From assembly GCF_041261445.1 (NCBI RefSeq), contig NZ_JBGCCU010000027.1:1-64000 (forward strand): a stretch of 64,000 nucleotides of DNA. The letters run 5' to 3'. The stretch is from Catenulispora sp. EB89. GTDB lineage: Bacteria; Actinomycetota; Actinomycetes; Streptomycetales; Catenulisporaceae. Below are positions 1-9,678 of the stretch, in pieces. Below the pieces are notes generated by a model that saw only the letters and a list, made by a program, of their open reading frames with translations, did not search any database and was not told the origin of the DNA. Position numbers and translations under genes: made by a program. Within the stretch, counting starts at the first letter, position 1; each line of letters begins with the position of its first letter.

Positions 1-95
1 CGCTGCTGTGGTCCGGTTTCGTCCGGCTTGACCCCGCCAGTCCGGGATGGTTGTGCAAGCACCGCCGACAGCGACGAGGGATCCGGGACAACCCC
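1..95. repeat. Intergenic repeat, copy A (inverted partner at 16910-17004)
   Basis: The first 95 bases of the window are the exact reverse complement of 16910-17004; weaker similarity continues to about base 104. A diverged copy in the same orientation lies at 17014-17078. The repeat may extend beyond the left edge of the window. It contains a GGATCC palindrome within two TCCGGGA-like words. I see no start codon with a ribosome-binding site and no protein-like reading frame, so I treat it as a non-coding repeat of unknown function. Confidence 0.85.
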
Positions 96-320
96 GCCTG
101 TGGGAAGGATTCCCGCGCCCTTGGGCGCGCCACGTCACCACCCGCAGGTGTGCGCAGTGACTCGGACCCGCGTGCGGTCGTGCCCAGCAACACCCGCCGG
201 TCGCCAGCGCGTCGCCAGGCAAAGAAAACGCCTTTGACTGTCAGCCCACAAACAAACCGCACCCGCCGCACCCACACATCAAGCAGGAGCGCCTAAAAGC
301 CCGACCCACCGCCGCTCGCA
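96..320. other. Gene-free stretch with second repeat block
   Basis: No convincing gene is present. Bases 148-167 (GTGTGCGCAGTGACTCGGAC) recur exactly at 17210-17229 in the same orientation, and partial similarity continues through about 205 (matching up to about 17270). A further short match is the GCCCACAAAC-type sequence near 244, which recurs near 17370. The same blocks occur in the same order at both places, so this is a composite repeat family rather than a single short word. Confidence 0.6.
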
Positions 321-992
321 CTAAGCATCCGTGTTCACATACTCGACCCCTGCGACCGGCCCGCTCTCCACCAACTGCCCCTTGCGCAGCACCAGCGCGT
401 CATCCGCCATCCGCCGCACCTGCGCGGCGCTGTGGCTCACCAGGATCGCGGTCAGCCCGCCGCCGAGCAGCCCGCACAGCGTCTCCTCCACCGCGGTCGC
501 GGCCTCCGGGTCCAGCGCGGATGTCGGCTCGTCCAGCAGCAGTACCTCCGGGCCCACCGCCAGTGTGCGGGCCAGGCACACGCGCTGGCCCTCGCCGCCG
601 GACAGGCCCTCGGTCGGCCGGTCGTAGAACTCCTCCGCCAGCCCGACTCGCTTCAGCAGCCCCAGTGCCTCGTCGTCGGTCAGTGCCGGGGCGCCGACCC
701 GCAGTTCCTCCGGCACTGTCGCCGTCACCAGGACCGGACGCTGCCCGACCAGGCCCACCCGCCGGCGCAGCGCGAGCACGTCGAGCGTCTCCAGCGGGGC
801 GCCGTCCAGCAGCATCGTGCCGCTGCTGGGGTCATCGAGGCGGTTGAACAGTCGCAGCAGCGTCGTCTTGCCCGCGCCGCTGGGACCGACCAGGGCCGTG
901 CAGCGCCCCGGGGCGATGGTCGCCGTCACCCGGTCGATGATCAGGTGCCCGTCGCGCTCGACGGACACCTCGCGCAGATCGAACCGGCTCAC
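321..992 (-). CDS. ABC transporter ATP-binding protein
   Basis: A 223-residue stand-alone ABC ATPase. Walker A (GPSGAGKTT) is at residues 36-44, the Q-loop glutamine near 84, the signature LSGGEGQR near 130-137, Walker B (LLLDEP) near 151-156 and the H-loop histidine near 183. The compact size and sequence resemble the FetA/YbbL group of export ATPases, which normally act with a FetB/YbbM-type permease. No permease adjoins it here; the downstream side is a gene-free repeat. The GTG start at 992 overlaps the stop of the upstream acetyltransferase by four bases, so the two are probably translationally coupled. The substrate cannot be told from the sequence. Confidence 0.85.
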   Translation of the reverse strand: MSRFDLREVSVERDGHLIIDRVTATIAPGRCTALVGPSGAGKTTLLRLFNRLDDPSSGTMLLDGAPLETLDVLALRRRVGLVGQRPVLVTATVPEELRVGAPALTDDEALGLLKRVGLAEEFYDRPTEGLSGGEGQRVCLARTLAVGPEVLLLDEPTSALDPEAATAVEETLCGLLGGGLTAILVSHSAAQVRRMADDALVLRKGQLVESGPVAGVEYVNTDA

Positions 993-1783
993 GCCTCGAA
1001 CCTCCCGCTCGTCATCTGGTGCGTGGTGCGGAATCCGAGGCGTGCGTAGACGCGCCGCGCGGGTTCGTTCGGGTGCCAGTGGCCGAGGGCGCAGAAGCCG
1101 TCGCCGTTCGCCAGCGAGCGGCGGGTCAGCCAGGCCGACACCGCCTTCCCGAGGCCCTGGCCGCGCGCCTCCGGCCGGGTACCGATCGACGCCAGGTAGC
1201 CGTTGCCGCCGTCGCGCCGGCAGTACGCGCCGCACGCCAGCAGGGCCCCCTCCGCGTCGCGCACCACGCCCCAGGCCTGGATCGCCTCCCAGCCCGGCTT
1301 CGCCGAGTGCGAGGGGTTCGCGACCTTCAGGAAGCCGGCGATCTCGGCGTCGGCGGCGGGGGAGGGCAGCATCTCCGTCACCCGCTCCTCGCCGGGGACC
1401 GCCGGCAGCTCGACGCCCCAGGCCGGGTCGAACGCCATGAAGTCCCACGTCTCCGGCTCCGAGAAGGCGAACGCCGCCAGGTCCGTGCCGCGCGGCACGG
1501 AGAAGCCGTACGGCCGCCGCGGCAGCGTCTCCAGCGCCTGCCGCAGCAGTGCGCCGGCGGTCTCCGGCGTGCCGATCACGGTCAGCCAGTCCACCAGGCC
1601 GGGGCCGTCCGCCGACCCGCCGAAGGCGAAGCCGCCGTCGGATGCGACCCAGCCCACGCCCTGCTGCTCCAACGACTCCTCCGGGGCGGCGTCGGAGCGC
1701 AGCAGGTAGTCGCCCCCGGCGACCGCGAACAACTCCTCGGCCGACTCCACGCGCCGTATCACGGGTTCCGTCATGGCGATCAT
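989..1783 (-). CDS. GNAT family N-acetyltransferase
   Basis: A 264-residue protein whose C-terminal half carries the GNAT fold. The acetyl-CoA pyrophosphate loop is RPEARGQGLGKA near residues 195-206, followed by a NEPARRVYARLGF segment typical of motif B. The N-terminal half is less conserved. Two in-frame ATG codons (1783 and 1774) could start it and neither has a clear ribosome-binding site, so the first is used. It is the first gene of a two-gene leftward unit with the ABC ATPase and is divergent from rarA. The acetylated substrate is unknown; the pairing suggests detoxification or export, but that is inference. Confidence 0.8.
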   Translation of the reverse strand: MIAMTEPVIRRVESAEELFAVAGGDYLLRSDAAPEESLEQQGVGWVASDGGFAFGGSADGPGLVDWLTVIGTPETAGALLRQALETLPRRPYGFSVPRGTDLAAFAFSEPETWDFMAFDPAWGVELPAVPGEERVTEMLPSPAADAEIAGFLKVANPSHSAKPGWEAIQAWGVVRDAEGALLACGAYCRRDGGNGYLASIGTRPEARGQGLGKAVSAWLTRRSLANGDGFCALGHWHPNEPARRVYARLGFRTTHQMTSGRFEA

Positions 1784-1827
1784 TGTGACGGACTGGTCTG
1801 ACGGACGGCGCTGTCAGACCGGGGCGC

Positions 1828-1833
1828 TAAGGT
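1828..1833 (+). promoter_or_regulatory. -10 box for leaderless rarA
   Basis: TAAGGT matches the actinobacterial TANNNT -10 pattern and lies six bases before the GTG start of rarA. That spacing places transcription initiation at or next to the start codon. There is no ribosome-binding sequence in between. Confidence 0.5.
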
Positions 1834-1839
1834 CGTGAC

Positions 1840-3231
1840 GTGGAGCAGCTGGACTTGTTCGAGGAGGCGGGCACCGAGAAGGCCAGGATCGCGGCCCCGC
1901 TCGCGGTGCGCATGCGCCCGCGCGTGCTGGACGAGATCGTCGGGCAGAAGCACCTGCTGCGCTCTGGCTCGCCGCTGTGGCGCCTGGTCAAGGCCGGTGA
2001 CGGGGTCACCGTGCCGGCCTCGATCCTGCTCTGGGGCCCGCCCGGCACCGGCAAGACCACGCTGGCCTACGTCCTGGCCAACGCCACCGACCGCACCTTC
2101 GCCGAGCTGTCCGCGATCAACGCGGGCGTCAAGGAGGTCCGGGCCGTGGTGGACCGGGCCAAGCGCGAGCTCGGGATGTACGGCCGCGAGACGCTGCTGT
2201 TCCTCGACGAGATCCACCGCTTCTCCAAGGCGCAGCAGGACTCCCTGCTGCCCGCCGTGGAGAACCGCTGGGTCACGCTGGTCGCCGCGACCACCGAGAA
2301 CCCGCACTTCTCCGTCATCTCCCCGCTGCTGTCCCGCTCGCTGCTGCTGACGCTGCAGCCGCTGACCGAGGACGACGTCCGCGAGGTCGTCCACCGCGCG
2401 CTCGCGGACGAGCGCGGCCTGGCCGGCAAGGTCACGCTCCCGCCGGACTCCGAGATCCACCTGCTCCGGGTCGCCGGCGGCGACGCCCGGCGCGCGCTGA
2501 CGGCCCTGGAAGCCGGGGCCGCCGGGGCGCTCGCGGCGGCCAAGGGCGAGGTCCCGGCCGAGCTCACGCTGGAGATCCTGGAGCAGGCGGTCGACCGGGC
2601 CGCGGTCCGCTACGACCGCGACGGCGACCAGCACTACGACGTCGCCAGCGCCTTCATCAAGTCCGTGCGTGGCAGCGACGTGGACGCGGCGCTGCACTAC
2701 CTGGCGCGCATGGTCGACGCCGGCGAGGACCCGCGCTTCATCGCGCGCCGTCTGGTGATCTCCGCCAGCGAGGACATCGGCATGGCCGATCCCAGCTCGC
2801 TCCAGGTCGCGGTGGCCGCCATGCAGGCCGTCTCCTTCATCGGCTGGCCCGAGGCGCAGATCACGCTGGCGCACGCGGTCATCCATCTGGCCCTGGCGCC
2901 GAAGTCGAACTCCGCCGTGAAGGCCATCGGCGCCGCGCTCGGGGACGTGCACAAGGGCCTGGCCGGCCCGGTGCCGCCGCATCTGCGTGACGCTCATTAC
3001 TCCGGTGCCCAGTCCCTCGGGCACGGGAAGGGCTACCTCTACGCCCACGACGTCCCCGGCGGCGTGGCCGCGCAGCAGTATGCGCCCGACGCCGTGAAGG
3101 ACCGCCGCTACTACGAGCCCACCAGGCACGGCGCGGAGGCCCGCTACTCCGACGTCTACGACCGTGTCAGGGCCATGCTGGACGGCACCGGCTCCGGCAG
3201 CGATCCCGCCCCCGGCGGCGAAGCCTCCTGA
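1840..3231 (+). CDS. rarA: Replication-associated recombination protein A (RarA/MgsA AAA+ ATPase)
   Basis: A 463-residue cytoplasmic AAA+ ATPase related to clamp loaders that acts at stalled replication forks with SSB. Walker A (GPPGTGKT) is near residues 65-72, Walker B (LLFLDEIHR) near 120-128 and the sensor segment [10 protein letters not shown] near 150. The C-terminal half contains the conserved tetramerisation region ([26 protein letters not shown]). Full length matches the family. The GTG start fits the family N terminus and sits six bases after a -10-like TAAGGT, suggesting a leaderless mRNA. rarA upstream of alaS-ruvX-mltG-aroE is a recurring actinobacterial gene order. Confidence 0.95.
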   Translation: MEQLDLFEEAGTEKARIAAPLAVRMRPRVLDEIVGQKHLLRSGSPLWRLVKAGDGVTVPASILLWGPPGTGKTTLAYVLANATDRTFAELSAINAGVKEVRAVVDRAKRELGMYGRETLLFLDEIHRFSKAQQDSLLPAVENRWVTLVAATTENPHFSVISPLLSRSLLLTLQPLTEDDVREVVHRALADERGLAGKVTLPPDSEIHLLRVAGGDARRALTALEAGAAGALAAAKGEVPAELTLEILEQAVDRAAVRYDRDGDQHYDVASAFIKSVRGSDVDAALHYLARMVDAGEDPRFIARRLVISASEDIGMADPSSLQVAVAAMQAVSFIGWPEAQITLAHAVIHLALAPKSNSAVKAIGAALGDVHKGLAGPVPPHLRDAHYSGAQSLGHGKGYLYAHDVPGGVAAQQYAPDAVKDRRYYEPTRHGAEARYSDVYDRVRAMLDGTGSGSDPAPGGEAS

Positions 3232-3326
3232 CACGCCGACGGGGCGACGCCGTCGAGCCCCGTGCCGCAGAGCTGCCGCCGCGCGATAGGGTGCTGTCTC
3301 CAAACGTAAAGCGTTTCGTCAATACC

Positions 3327-3332
3327 TATAAC
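3327..3332 (+). promoter_or_regulatory. Candidate -10 box for the DUF948 gene
   Basis: TATAAC lies in an unusually AT-rich 40-base island in the 121-base gap after rarA. A short palindrome, AAACG...CGTTT at 3302-3316, lies just upstream. A GGGAG ribosome-binding sequence follows at 3342-3346. No good -35 match is visible, so this is a tentative call. Confidence 0.4.
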
Positions 3333-3352
3333 AAACTTTCAGGGAGTCCCTG

Positions 3353-3778
3353 GTGTCCGCTGGCGCGATTGTCGGACTGGTGTTCGCGATCTTCTTCGCG
3401 ATCGGAGTGTGCTTCTTCGCCTTCGTCCTGGTCCGCGTGGCCGAGGTGCTGAAGGAGACGACCAAGCTGGTCGCCGGCATCACCCAGGAGACCGTCCCGC
3501 TGTTGAACGAGATCACCGACACGGTCAAGAACGGCAACGCCCAGCTGGTGAAGGTCGACCACATCACCGACAACGTCGAGACGATGTCGAAGAACGTCTC
3601 CGGACTGGTCTCCACCGCCACCTCGGCGATCGGCGGACCGCTGGTGAAGGTGGCCTCCTTCAGTTATGGGGTGCGCGCGGCCATCACCTCGCGCAAGAAT
3701 GAGGACGTGGCCAAGCGGGTCAAGGCCGAGCTGAAGGCGGACCGCAAGGCCCGTCGCGCCGACAAGAAGAAGGGATGA
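3353..3778 (+). CDS. DUF948 membrane-anchored protein
   Basis: A 141-residue protein with one N-terminal membrane segment (about residues 5-27). It is followed by an amphipathic helical region rich in Val, Thr and Asp (VTAGITQ-like repeats, residues 35-90) and a strongly basic tail ending in lysines. This is the DUF948 architecture found next to alaS in many actinobacteria and Firmicutes; a general-stress association is known for Firmicutes relatives, but no biochemical role is established. The GTG start has GGGAG upstream. The next small gene starts seven bases after its stop. Confidence 0.85.
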   Translation: MSAGAIVGLVFAIFFAIGVCFFAFVLVRVAEVLKETTKLVAGITQETVPLLNEITDTVKNGNAQLVKVDHITDNVETMSKNVSGLVSTATSAIGGPLVKVASFSYGVRAAITSRKNEDVAKRVKAELKADRKARRADKKKG

Positions 3779-3785
3779 CGGGCCG

Positions 3786-4085
3786 ATGTTCACAGGAACT
3801 GTGCGCCGCCTCTTCTGGGTGTCCATGGGCGCGACCGCGGGTGTGCTGGTGTTCCGCAAGGTCACCGCGACCGCGAAGGAGCTGACACCGGCGGGCATCG
3901 CCGACCGGGCCGCGGTCTCCGGCGGCGGTCTGCTGGACTCGGTCAAGGAGTTCTTCGAGGACGTGCGCGAGCGGGCGCACGACCGCGAGGAGGAGCTGAA
4001 CGTCGCGCTGGGCATCGACGTGCCCCCGACCACCGACCGTGACCCGGAAGGCGACGGTTTCTCCAAGAAGGCGCGAGCTATCTAG
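3786..4085 (+). CDS. Small conserved membrane-anchored protein (DUF6167-like)
   Basis: A 99-residue protein. The N terminus has a short hydrophobic segment (about residues 9-24, FWVSMGATAGVLVF); the rest is charged and helical with an acidic stretch (VRERAHDREEELN). Proteins of this kind occur between DUF948 genes and alaS in actinobacteria and are grouped as DUF6167; no function is known. The stop of the preceding gene is seven bases away and AAGGGATGACGGG gives a ribosome-binding site, so the pair is one transcription unit. Family assignment is from size, topology and context. Confidence 0.75.
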   Translation: MFTGTVRRLFWVSMGATAGVLVFRKVTATAKELTPAGIADRAAVSGGGLLDSVKEFFEDVRERAHDREEELNVALGIDVPPTTDRDPEGDGFSKKARAI

Positions 4086-4199
4086 GGCCGGTCGCCGCCC
4101 TGCTCGGCCGAACCGGCCCACCCCGACGCCCCGTCATCACTCGCGGCGCCAGGGTCGTTGCCCGACTCGCGCCGCATTTCCTAGAAGGCTGACAAGCTC

Positions 4200-6869
4200 A
4201 TGGAATCCGCGGAGATCCACCGCCGCTGGCTCGACTTCTTCCAGAAGAAGGGCCACACGGTCGTCCCGTCGGCGTCGCTCATCTCGAACGACCCGACCAC
4301 CCTGCTCACCATCGCGGGCATGGCCCCGTTCAAGCCGTACTTCCTCGGCGAGCAGCCGGCGCCCTGGCCGCGCGCGACCTCGGTCCAGAAGTGCGTGCGC
4401 ACGCTGGACATCGAGGAGGTCGGCAAGACCACCCGGCACGGCTCGTTCTTCCAGATGTGCGGCAACTTCTCCTTCGGGGACTACTTCAAGGAGACCGCCA
4501 TCCCGATGGCGTGGGAGCTGTGCACCACGCCGGTCGACCAGGGCGGCTTCGGCCTGGACCCGGACAAGATCTGGGTCACCGTCTACCTCGACGACGACGA
4601 GGCCGAGGAGATCTGGAAGAAGGCGGGCTTCCCGGCCGAGCGTATCCAGCGCCTCGGCATGAAGGAGAACTACTGGTCGATGGGCGTGCCCGGGCCCTGC
4701 GGCCCGTGCTCGGAGCTCTTCTACGACCGCGGCCCGGAGTTCGGCGAGCCCGGCGGCCCGGCGGTGAACGACGAGCGCTACATGGAGTTCTGGAACCTGG
4801 TCTTCATGCAGTTCGAGCGCGGCGCGGGCGGCGACAAGGGCGGCTTCCCGATCCTCGGCGAGCTCCCCAGCAAGTCCATCGACACCGGCCTCGGCCTGGA
4901 GCGCCTGGCGACGATCCTGCAGGGCGTCAACAACCTCTACGAGATCGACACCTCGCGGGCGATCCTGGACAAGGCGGCGTCGATCGCGGGCGTCACCTAC
5001 GGTGCCGAGACCAAGAACGACGTCTCGCTGCGCGTGGTCACCGACCACGTGAAGACCGCGACCATGATGATCGGCGACGGCATCACGCCGGGCAACGAGG
5101 GCCGCGGCTACGTGCTGCGCCGCCTGATGCGCCGCGCGATCCGCAACATGCGGCTGCTCGGCGCGCACGGCGCGACCATCAAGGACCTGACCGAGACCAC
5201 CATCGAGGCGATGGGCCCGGCCTATCCCGAGCTGATCGCGGACTCCTCGCGCATCATCGCGGTCGCGGTCGCGGAGGAGACCTCCTTCCTGCAGACGCTG
5301 CGCACCGGCTCGGCGATGTTCGAGACGGTCGCGGAAGAGGCGAAGAAGTCCGGCAGCGCGGTGTTCTCCGGCGACCAGGCGTTCAAGCTGCACGACACCT
5401 TCGGCTTCCCGATCGACCTGACCCTGGAGATGGCGTCCGAGGCGGGCCTGAGCGTCGACGAAGAGGGCTTCCGCCGCCTGATGAAGGAGCAGCGGGACCA
5501 GGCGAAGGCGGACGCGCGGGCGAAGAAGACCGGCCACGCGGACATGTCGGCGTACCGGGAGCTGCTGGACGCGGCGGGCCCGTCGGCGTTCACCGGCTAC
5601 CACGAGGTGTCCTCCGAGGGCCTGCTGAAGGCGATGCTGGTCAACGGCCAGGTCGGCAGCTCGGCGCAACCCGGCGACGAGGTGGAGCTGGTCCTGGACC
5701 GCACCCCCTTCTACGCGGAGGGCGGCGGCCAGCTCGCGGACCACGGTCTGATCCGGCTCGGCAACGGCGCGCTGGTCGAGGTCGTGGACGTGCAGAAGCC
5801 GGTCGGCGACCTGATCGCGCACCGGGCGATCGTGCGCGACGGCGAGGTCGTGCTGGGCACCGAGGCGTGGGGCGAGGTGGACACCGCGCGGCGCGCGGCG
5901 ATCTCCCGCGCGCACACCGCGACACACATGGTTCACAAGGCGTTCCGCGAACTGCTCGGCGAGACCGCGACCCAGGCGGGCTCGGAGAACTCGCCCGGCC
6001 GCTTCCGCTTCGACTTCGCGTCCCCGGGCGCGGTGCCGCACTCGGTGCTGAACGACGTCGAGCAGCGGGTCAACGAGCTGCTGATCGACGACCTCACGGT
6101 CACCGCGCAGGTGATGAGCCAGCCCGAGGCCAAGGCGATGGGCGCGATGGCGCTGTTCGGCGAGAAGTACGGCGACCGGGTCCGCGTGGTCTCGGTCGGC
6201 GAGTGGGCGCACGAGCTCTGCGGCGGCACGCACGTGGACAACACCGGCCGCCTCGGCCTGGTGAAGCTGCTCTCGGAGTCCTCCATCGGCTCCGGCGTGC
6301 GCCGCGTCGAGGCGCTGGTCGGCACCGACGCGTACCACTTCCTGGCGCGCGAGCACGTCCTGGTGGCGCAGCTCGCGGAGGTCGTGAAGGCGCGGCCGGA
6401 GGAGCTGGTCGAGCGGGTCGGCGGCATCATGACCAAGCTGCGGGACGCGGAGAAGGAGATCTCCGCGCTCAAGGCGGGCCAGCTGCTGCAGATCGCGGGC
6501 TCGCTCGCGGACGGCGCGACCGACGTGCACGGCGTCGCGGTGGTCACGCACCAGGCGCCGGACGGCGCGTCCGCGGACGACCTGCGCAAGCTGGTGCTGG
6601 ACGTGCGCGGCCGGCTCGGCACCCGCCCGGCGGTGGTCGCGGTGGCGGCGAGCGCGGGGGAGCGGCCGGTGGTGGTCATCGCGACCAACGAGGGCTCGCG
6701 CGGGCTCGGCCTGAAGGCGGGCGAGCTGGTCCGCTCGGCGGCGAAGACCCTCGGCGGCGGCGGAGGCGGCAAGGACGACGTCGCGCAGGGCGGCGGCACC
6801 GACGTCACGGCGATCCCGGCGGCGCTGGAGGGTGTCGGCCGCGCGGTGGCGGAGAAGGTGGCGGCGTAG
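4200..6869 (+). CDS. alaS: Alanyl-tRNA synthetase
   Basis: An 889-residue class II synthetase that charges tRNA-Ala. The N-terminal catalytic domain (about residues 1-240) has the conserved opening [13 protein letters not shown]. It is followed by the tRNA-recognition domain and an editing domain with the zinc ligands H572/H576 (HTATH) and C674/H678 (CGGTH). The C-terminal C-Ala domain ends with a glycine-rich stretch (GGGGGG then KDDVAQGGG). Length and motif order are those of a complete bacterial AlaRS. The ATG start is 114 bases after the small membrane-protein gene. A perfect hairpin terminator follows the gene. Confidence 0.98.
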   Translation: MESAEIHRRWLDFFQKKGHTVVPSASLISNDPTTLLTIAGMAPFKPYFLGEQPAPWPRATSVQKCVRTLDIEEVGKTTRHGSFFQMCGNFSFGDYFKETAIPMAWELCTTPVDQGGFGLDPDKIWVTVYLDDDEAEEIWKKAGFPAERIQRLGMKENYWSMGVPGPCGPCSELFYDRGPEFGEPGGPAVNDERYMEFWNLVFMQFERGAGGDKGGFPILGELPSKSIDTGLGLERLATILQGVNNLYEIDTSRAILDKAASIAGVTYGAETKNDVSLRVVTDHVKTATMMIGDGITPGNEGRGYVLRRLMRRAIRNMRLLGAHGATIKDLTETTIEAMGPAYPELIADSSRIIAVAVAEETSFLQTLRTGSAMFETVAEEAKKSGSAVFSGDQAFKLHDTFGFPIDLTLEMASEAGLSVDEEGFRRLMKEQRDQAKADARAKKTGHADMSAYRELLDAAGPSAFTGYHEVSSEGLLKAMLVNGQVGSSAQPGDEVELVLDRTPFYAEGGGQLADHGLIRLGNGALVEVVDVQKPVGDLIAHRAIVRDGEVVLGTEAWGEVDTARRAAISRAHTATHMVHKAFRELLGETATQAGSENSPGRFRFDFASPGAVPHSVLNDVEQRVNELLIDDLTVTAQVMSQPEAKAMGAMALFGEKYGDRVRVVSVGEWAHELCGGTHVDNTGRLGLVKLLSESSIGSGVRRVEALVGTDAYHFLAREHVLVAQLAEVVKARPEELVERVGGIMTKLRDAEKEISALKAGQLLQIAGSLADGATDVHGVAVVTHQAPDGASADDLRKLVLDVRGRLGTRPAVVAVAASAGERPVVVIATNEGSRGLGLKAGELVRSAAKTLGGGGGGKDDVAQGGGTDVTAIPAALEGVGRAVAEKVAA

Positions 6870-6891
6870 GCTCCGGACACGCCAGTTCCAG

Positions 6892-6918
6892 GCCCGGGAC
6901 CGGGATCCGGTCCCGGGC
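6892..6918 (+). terminator. Hairpin terminator after alaS
   Basis: GCCCGGGACCGG and CCGGTCCCGGGC form a perfect 12-bp stem with a three-base loop (GAT), 23 bases after the alaS stop. There is no run of T after it, which is common for actinobacterial terminators. ruvX, mltG and aroE are therefore probably transcribed separately from alaS. Confidence 0.75.
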
Positions 6919-7072
6919 TCTGTCACCGACGGTGATTCGTACCTTGTCATGTGGTGTCCGGCAAATCGGTTTATCGGCGCCGGAGGCGACAGCGGAGGCC
7001 GGAACCGGGTACGGTCACGGACGCGTCACGGTTGGAGTGGGCCGTGCCCGGGCGGAAGGAGGACCGCGGATC

Positions 7073-7588
7073 ATGGAACTGCCGGAGGTCCCGGAACCGT
7101 CCCCGCAGCGCGAGATGCGCCGCGGCGTGCGGCTGGGGGTGGACGTCGGCACAGTCCGGATCGGCGTCGCCTCCTGCGACCGCGACGGCCTGCTCGCCAC
7201 CCCGGTGGAGACGGTGAAGGCCGAGCCGCGCCGGGGCTCCCTGGACCGCCTGGCGGCCCTGGCCGCCGAGTACGAGGCCTTCGAGGTCGTGGTCGGCCTG
7301 CCGCGCTCGCTGTCCGGCGGCGAGGGCCCGGCCGCGGCCAAGATCCGGGCCTACGCCCGGGATCTGGCCCGCCGCCTGGGTCCGCAGCGTCCGGTCCGGC
7401 TCGTCGACGAGCGGCTCTCCACGGTCACCGCGACACAGGGTCTGCGCGCCTCGGGCGTCAAGGCCAAGAAGGGCAGATCGGTGGTAGACCAAGCGGCCGC
7501 CGTGGTTATCTTGCAGAACGCACTTGATGCCGAACGGATGTCCGGACGTCCGCCCGGCACGATGGTCCAGCTGGAGGACGGCAACTGA
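7073..7588 (+). CDS. ruvX: RuvX/YqgF RNase H-like protein (pre-16S rRNA nuclease)
   Basis: A 171-residue RNase H-fold protein of the YqgF family, implicated in maturation of the 16S rRNA 5' end and formerly proposed as a Holliday-junction resolvase. The metal-binding aspartate lies in [15 protein letters not shown] (D24), followed by [11 protein letters not shown] and, near the C terminus, [10 protein letters not shown] and [11 protein letters not shown]. The ATG start is preceded by GGAAGGAGG. Its TGA stop shares one base with the ATG of mltG, indicating coupling. Confidence 0.95.
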   Translation: MELPEVPEPSPQREMRRGVRLGVDVGTVRIGVASCDRDGLLATPVETVKAEPRRGSLDRLAALAAEYEAFEVVVGLPRSLSGGEGPAAAKIRAYARDLARRLGPQRPVRLVDERLSTVTATQGLRASGVKAKKGRSVVDQAAAVVILQNALDAERMSGRPPGTMVQLEDGN

Positions 7589-9678
7589 TGAGCGACGGCG
7601 ATTGGCGATACGGGGGCGACGCGCCTCAGGGGCGGGGCCGCCGGAGGGCCGATGCACAGCCGTCGGATCCGTATGGGCAGGATCCGTCGTCGTACGACCA
7701 GGAGCAGGACCAGCAGGGTCAGCAGGGCCAGCAGCAGTCCGGTTACGACCGGGGCTACGGCCGGCAGCAGGGTTCGTACGGTCAGCAGGGGTACGGACAG
7801 CAGCAGGGTGCTTACGGTCAGCAGCCGGGCTACGGACAGCCGGGTCAGCAGGGCCAGCAGGCCGGGCAGGCCCCGCAGGGCCAGGCCGGCCAGCAGGACC
7901 AGTACGGTCAGCAGCGCGGCTACGGCCAGCAGCAGCGCGGGTACGGCCAGCCGGGCCAGCCGGCCGCGCCGATCCCCGGCCAGCAGGGGCAGCCCGGCGG
8001 CGGCACGCGCGGCTACGGCCAGCCGCCGCAGCAGGGGCAGTACGGCCAGCAGGCGCAGGCGCCGCAGGGCTACGGCCAGCAAGGGCAGCCGGGCCAGCCG
8101 GGCCAGCAGGCCCAGCCGGGTTACCAGCAGCCCGGCTACGGCCAGCAGGCGCCGCAGGGCTACGGCCCGCCGGCCGCGGCGCCGGACGCCGGCGCCCCGC
8201 GCGGCGGCCGCCGCGCCGCCCGCCCGGGCCCGAAGGTCGTGCAGAGCGAGGTCATCGACCCCTACGCGCAGCCGTCGCAGGACCCTTACGGCGCCGGCCG
8301 CGGGACCACCACGACCGCGGCGGACCCGTACACCGACGACGGCTGGGGCGACACCGGAACCTCGACCGCCGGCTCCACCCCCGCCGACGACGGCTACGCC
8401 GAGCACGGCAGCGAGGGCTGGGACGACGGCGGCCGGGCGAGCCGCTCGCGCGGACGCCGGGGCGGCCGGGGCCGTCGCGGCGCCGCCGAGGAGGAGTACG
8501 CGCAGAGCGGCTACGAGCAGGGTTACGACCAGGGCGGCGGCGACTGGGGCGACCAGGACGGCTTCTTCGAGGAGCAGCCCCCGCGCCGCCGCGGCGGCAA
8601 GCTGCGGGCCTGGGCGCCGCTGTTCGTGCTCGTCGGTATCCTGAGCCTGTTCGGCGGCTGCATGTACGCCGGCTACTCGTACTACAAGGGCAAGTACGGT
8701 CCGGCCCCCGACTTCACCGCGGCGGCGAACTGCGCGGCCGCCGCGAAGGTCCCGGTCGACATCCCCCGCGGCGCGACCGGATCGCAGATAGCGAACGCGC
8801 TGGTCACCGCCGGCGTGGTCAAGAGCGCGCGGGCCTACGTCAACGCGGCGAACCAGAACCAGGGCTCCTCCGGCATCACCGCCGGGACCTACTCGATCTG
8901 TCCGTCGATCTCCGGCTCCAACGCCGTGCTGGAGCTGTTGAAGAAGTCGAACCTGTCCGACGCCTCGCAGATAATCGTGACGTCGCACGAGTGGGCCAAG
9001 GACGTGGTCGCGAGCCTGATCGACAAGCGCAAGTGGAAGCAGGCCGACTTCGACGCGGCGGTCTCGGGCAACACGATCGGGCTGCCGCCGTGGTCGGTGG
9101 ACTCCGGGACGCACCAGTTCACCATCGAGGGGATGCTCGAGCCGGGCACGTACTCGCTGACGTCGTCCGACACGCCCAAGAGCGTGCTGACACAGATGGT
9201 CACGAACCGCATGGCGTACCTGAACAGCATCAACTTCGTGGCCAAGTCCGCGACGCTGACCTGTGGCACCGCCAAGTGCACGCCGGAACAGGTGCTGACT
9301 GTCGCCTCGATCGCCGAGGGCGAGGTCACCGACCCGACCGACGGCGCCCGGGTCGCCGAGGGCGTCTACGCGCGTCTGAAGGCCAACGACTACCTGGGCG
9401 TCGACTCCACGGCGCTGTACATGATCGGCCACCTCGCCGGCGGCAAGCTCCCGAGCGCGGCCCAGGTCCAGGACCCGACCAACCGCTACTCGACCTACGC
9501 GCCGCACCACGGTCTGCCGCCGACGCCGGTCTACCTCACGTCGGACGACATGATCAAGGCCGCGCTGGCGCCGACGCACGAGGGCGACTACTACTGGTGC
9601 GTCACCGCGACCGGCACGAACTTCTACACCAAGTACGAGCAGTCGCAACGTGACAAGGCCTGCGCCGCTTCGCAGTGA
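7588..9678 (+). CDS. mltG: Endolytic murein transglycosylase MltG with long YGQ-rich cytoplasmic region
   Basis: A 696-residue membrane-bound lytic transglycosylase that cleaves nascent glycan strands and so helps terminate peptidoglycan chains. About residues 30-200 are a low-complexity region of repeated YGQQ, QGQ and GYG units. An acidic/basic linker with [10 protein letters not shown] follows, then one membrane segment near residues 341-362 and the YceG/MltG domain to the end. The catalytic glutamate is probably E577 in [10 protein letters not shown] (E. coli: VEKE). The family core is about 340 residues; the extra length is all in the cytoplasmic part. It overlaps ruvX by one base and aroE by 29 bases. 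Confidence 0.95.
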   Translation: MSDGDWRYGGDAPQGRGRRRADAQPSDPYGQDPSSYDQEQDQQGQQGQQQSGYDRGYGRQQGSYGQQGYGQQQGAYGQQPGYGQPGQQGQQAGQAPQGQAGQQDQYGQQRGYGQQQRGYGQPGQPAAPIPGQQGQPGGGTRGYGQPPQQGQYGQQAQAPQGYGQQGQPGQPGQQAQPGYQQPGYGQQAPQGYGPPAAAPDAGAPRGGRRAARPGPKVVQSEVIDPYAQPSQDPYGAGRGTTTTAADPYTDDGWGDTGTSTAGSTPADDGYAEHGSEGWDDGGRASRSRGRRGGRGRRGAAEEEYAQSGYEQGYDQGGGDWGDQDGFFEEQPPRRRGGKLRAWAPLFVLVGILSLFGGCMYAGYSYYKGKYGPAPDFTAAANCAAAAKVPVDIPRGATGSQIANALVTAGVVKSARAYVNAANQNQGSSGITAGTYSICPSISGSNAVLELLKKSNLSDASQIIVTSHEWAKDVVASLIDKRKWKQADFDAAVSGNTIGLPPWSVDSGTHQFTIEGMLEPGTYSLTSSDTPKSVLTQMVTNRMAYLNSINFVAKSATLTCGTAKCTPEQVLTVASIAEGEVTDPTDGARVAEGVYARLKANDYLGVDSTALYMIGHLAGGKLPSAAQVQDPTNRYSTYAPHHGLPPTPVYLTSDDMIKAALAPTHEGDYYWCVTATGTNFYTKYEQSQRDKACAASQ

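Noticed and set aside
4086-4199. T-box or other riboswitch before alaS
   Set aside because: The gap has a GC-rich hairpin but no T-box core or specifier loop, and no sequence resembling a known riboswitch.
4137-6950. Long antisense frame opposite alaS, and the 4391-7072 frame on the plus strand
   Set aside because: Both are GC-bias shadows of alaS. Only the last part of the plus-strand frame, from 7073, is real and is ruvX.
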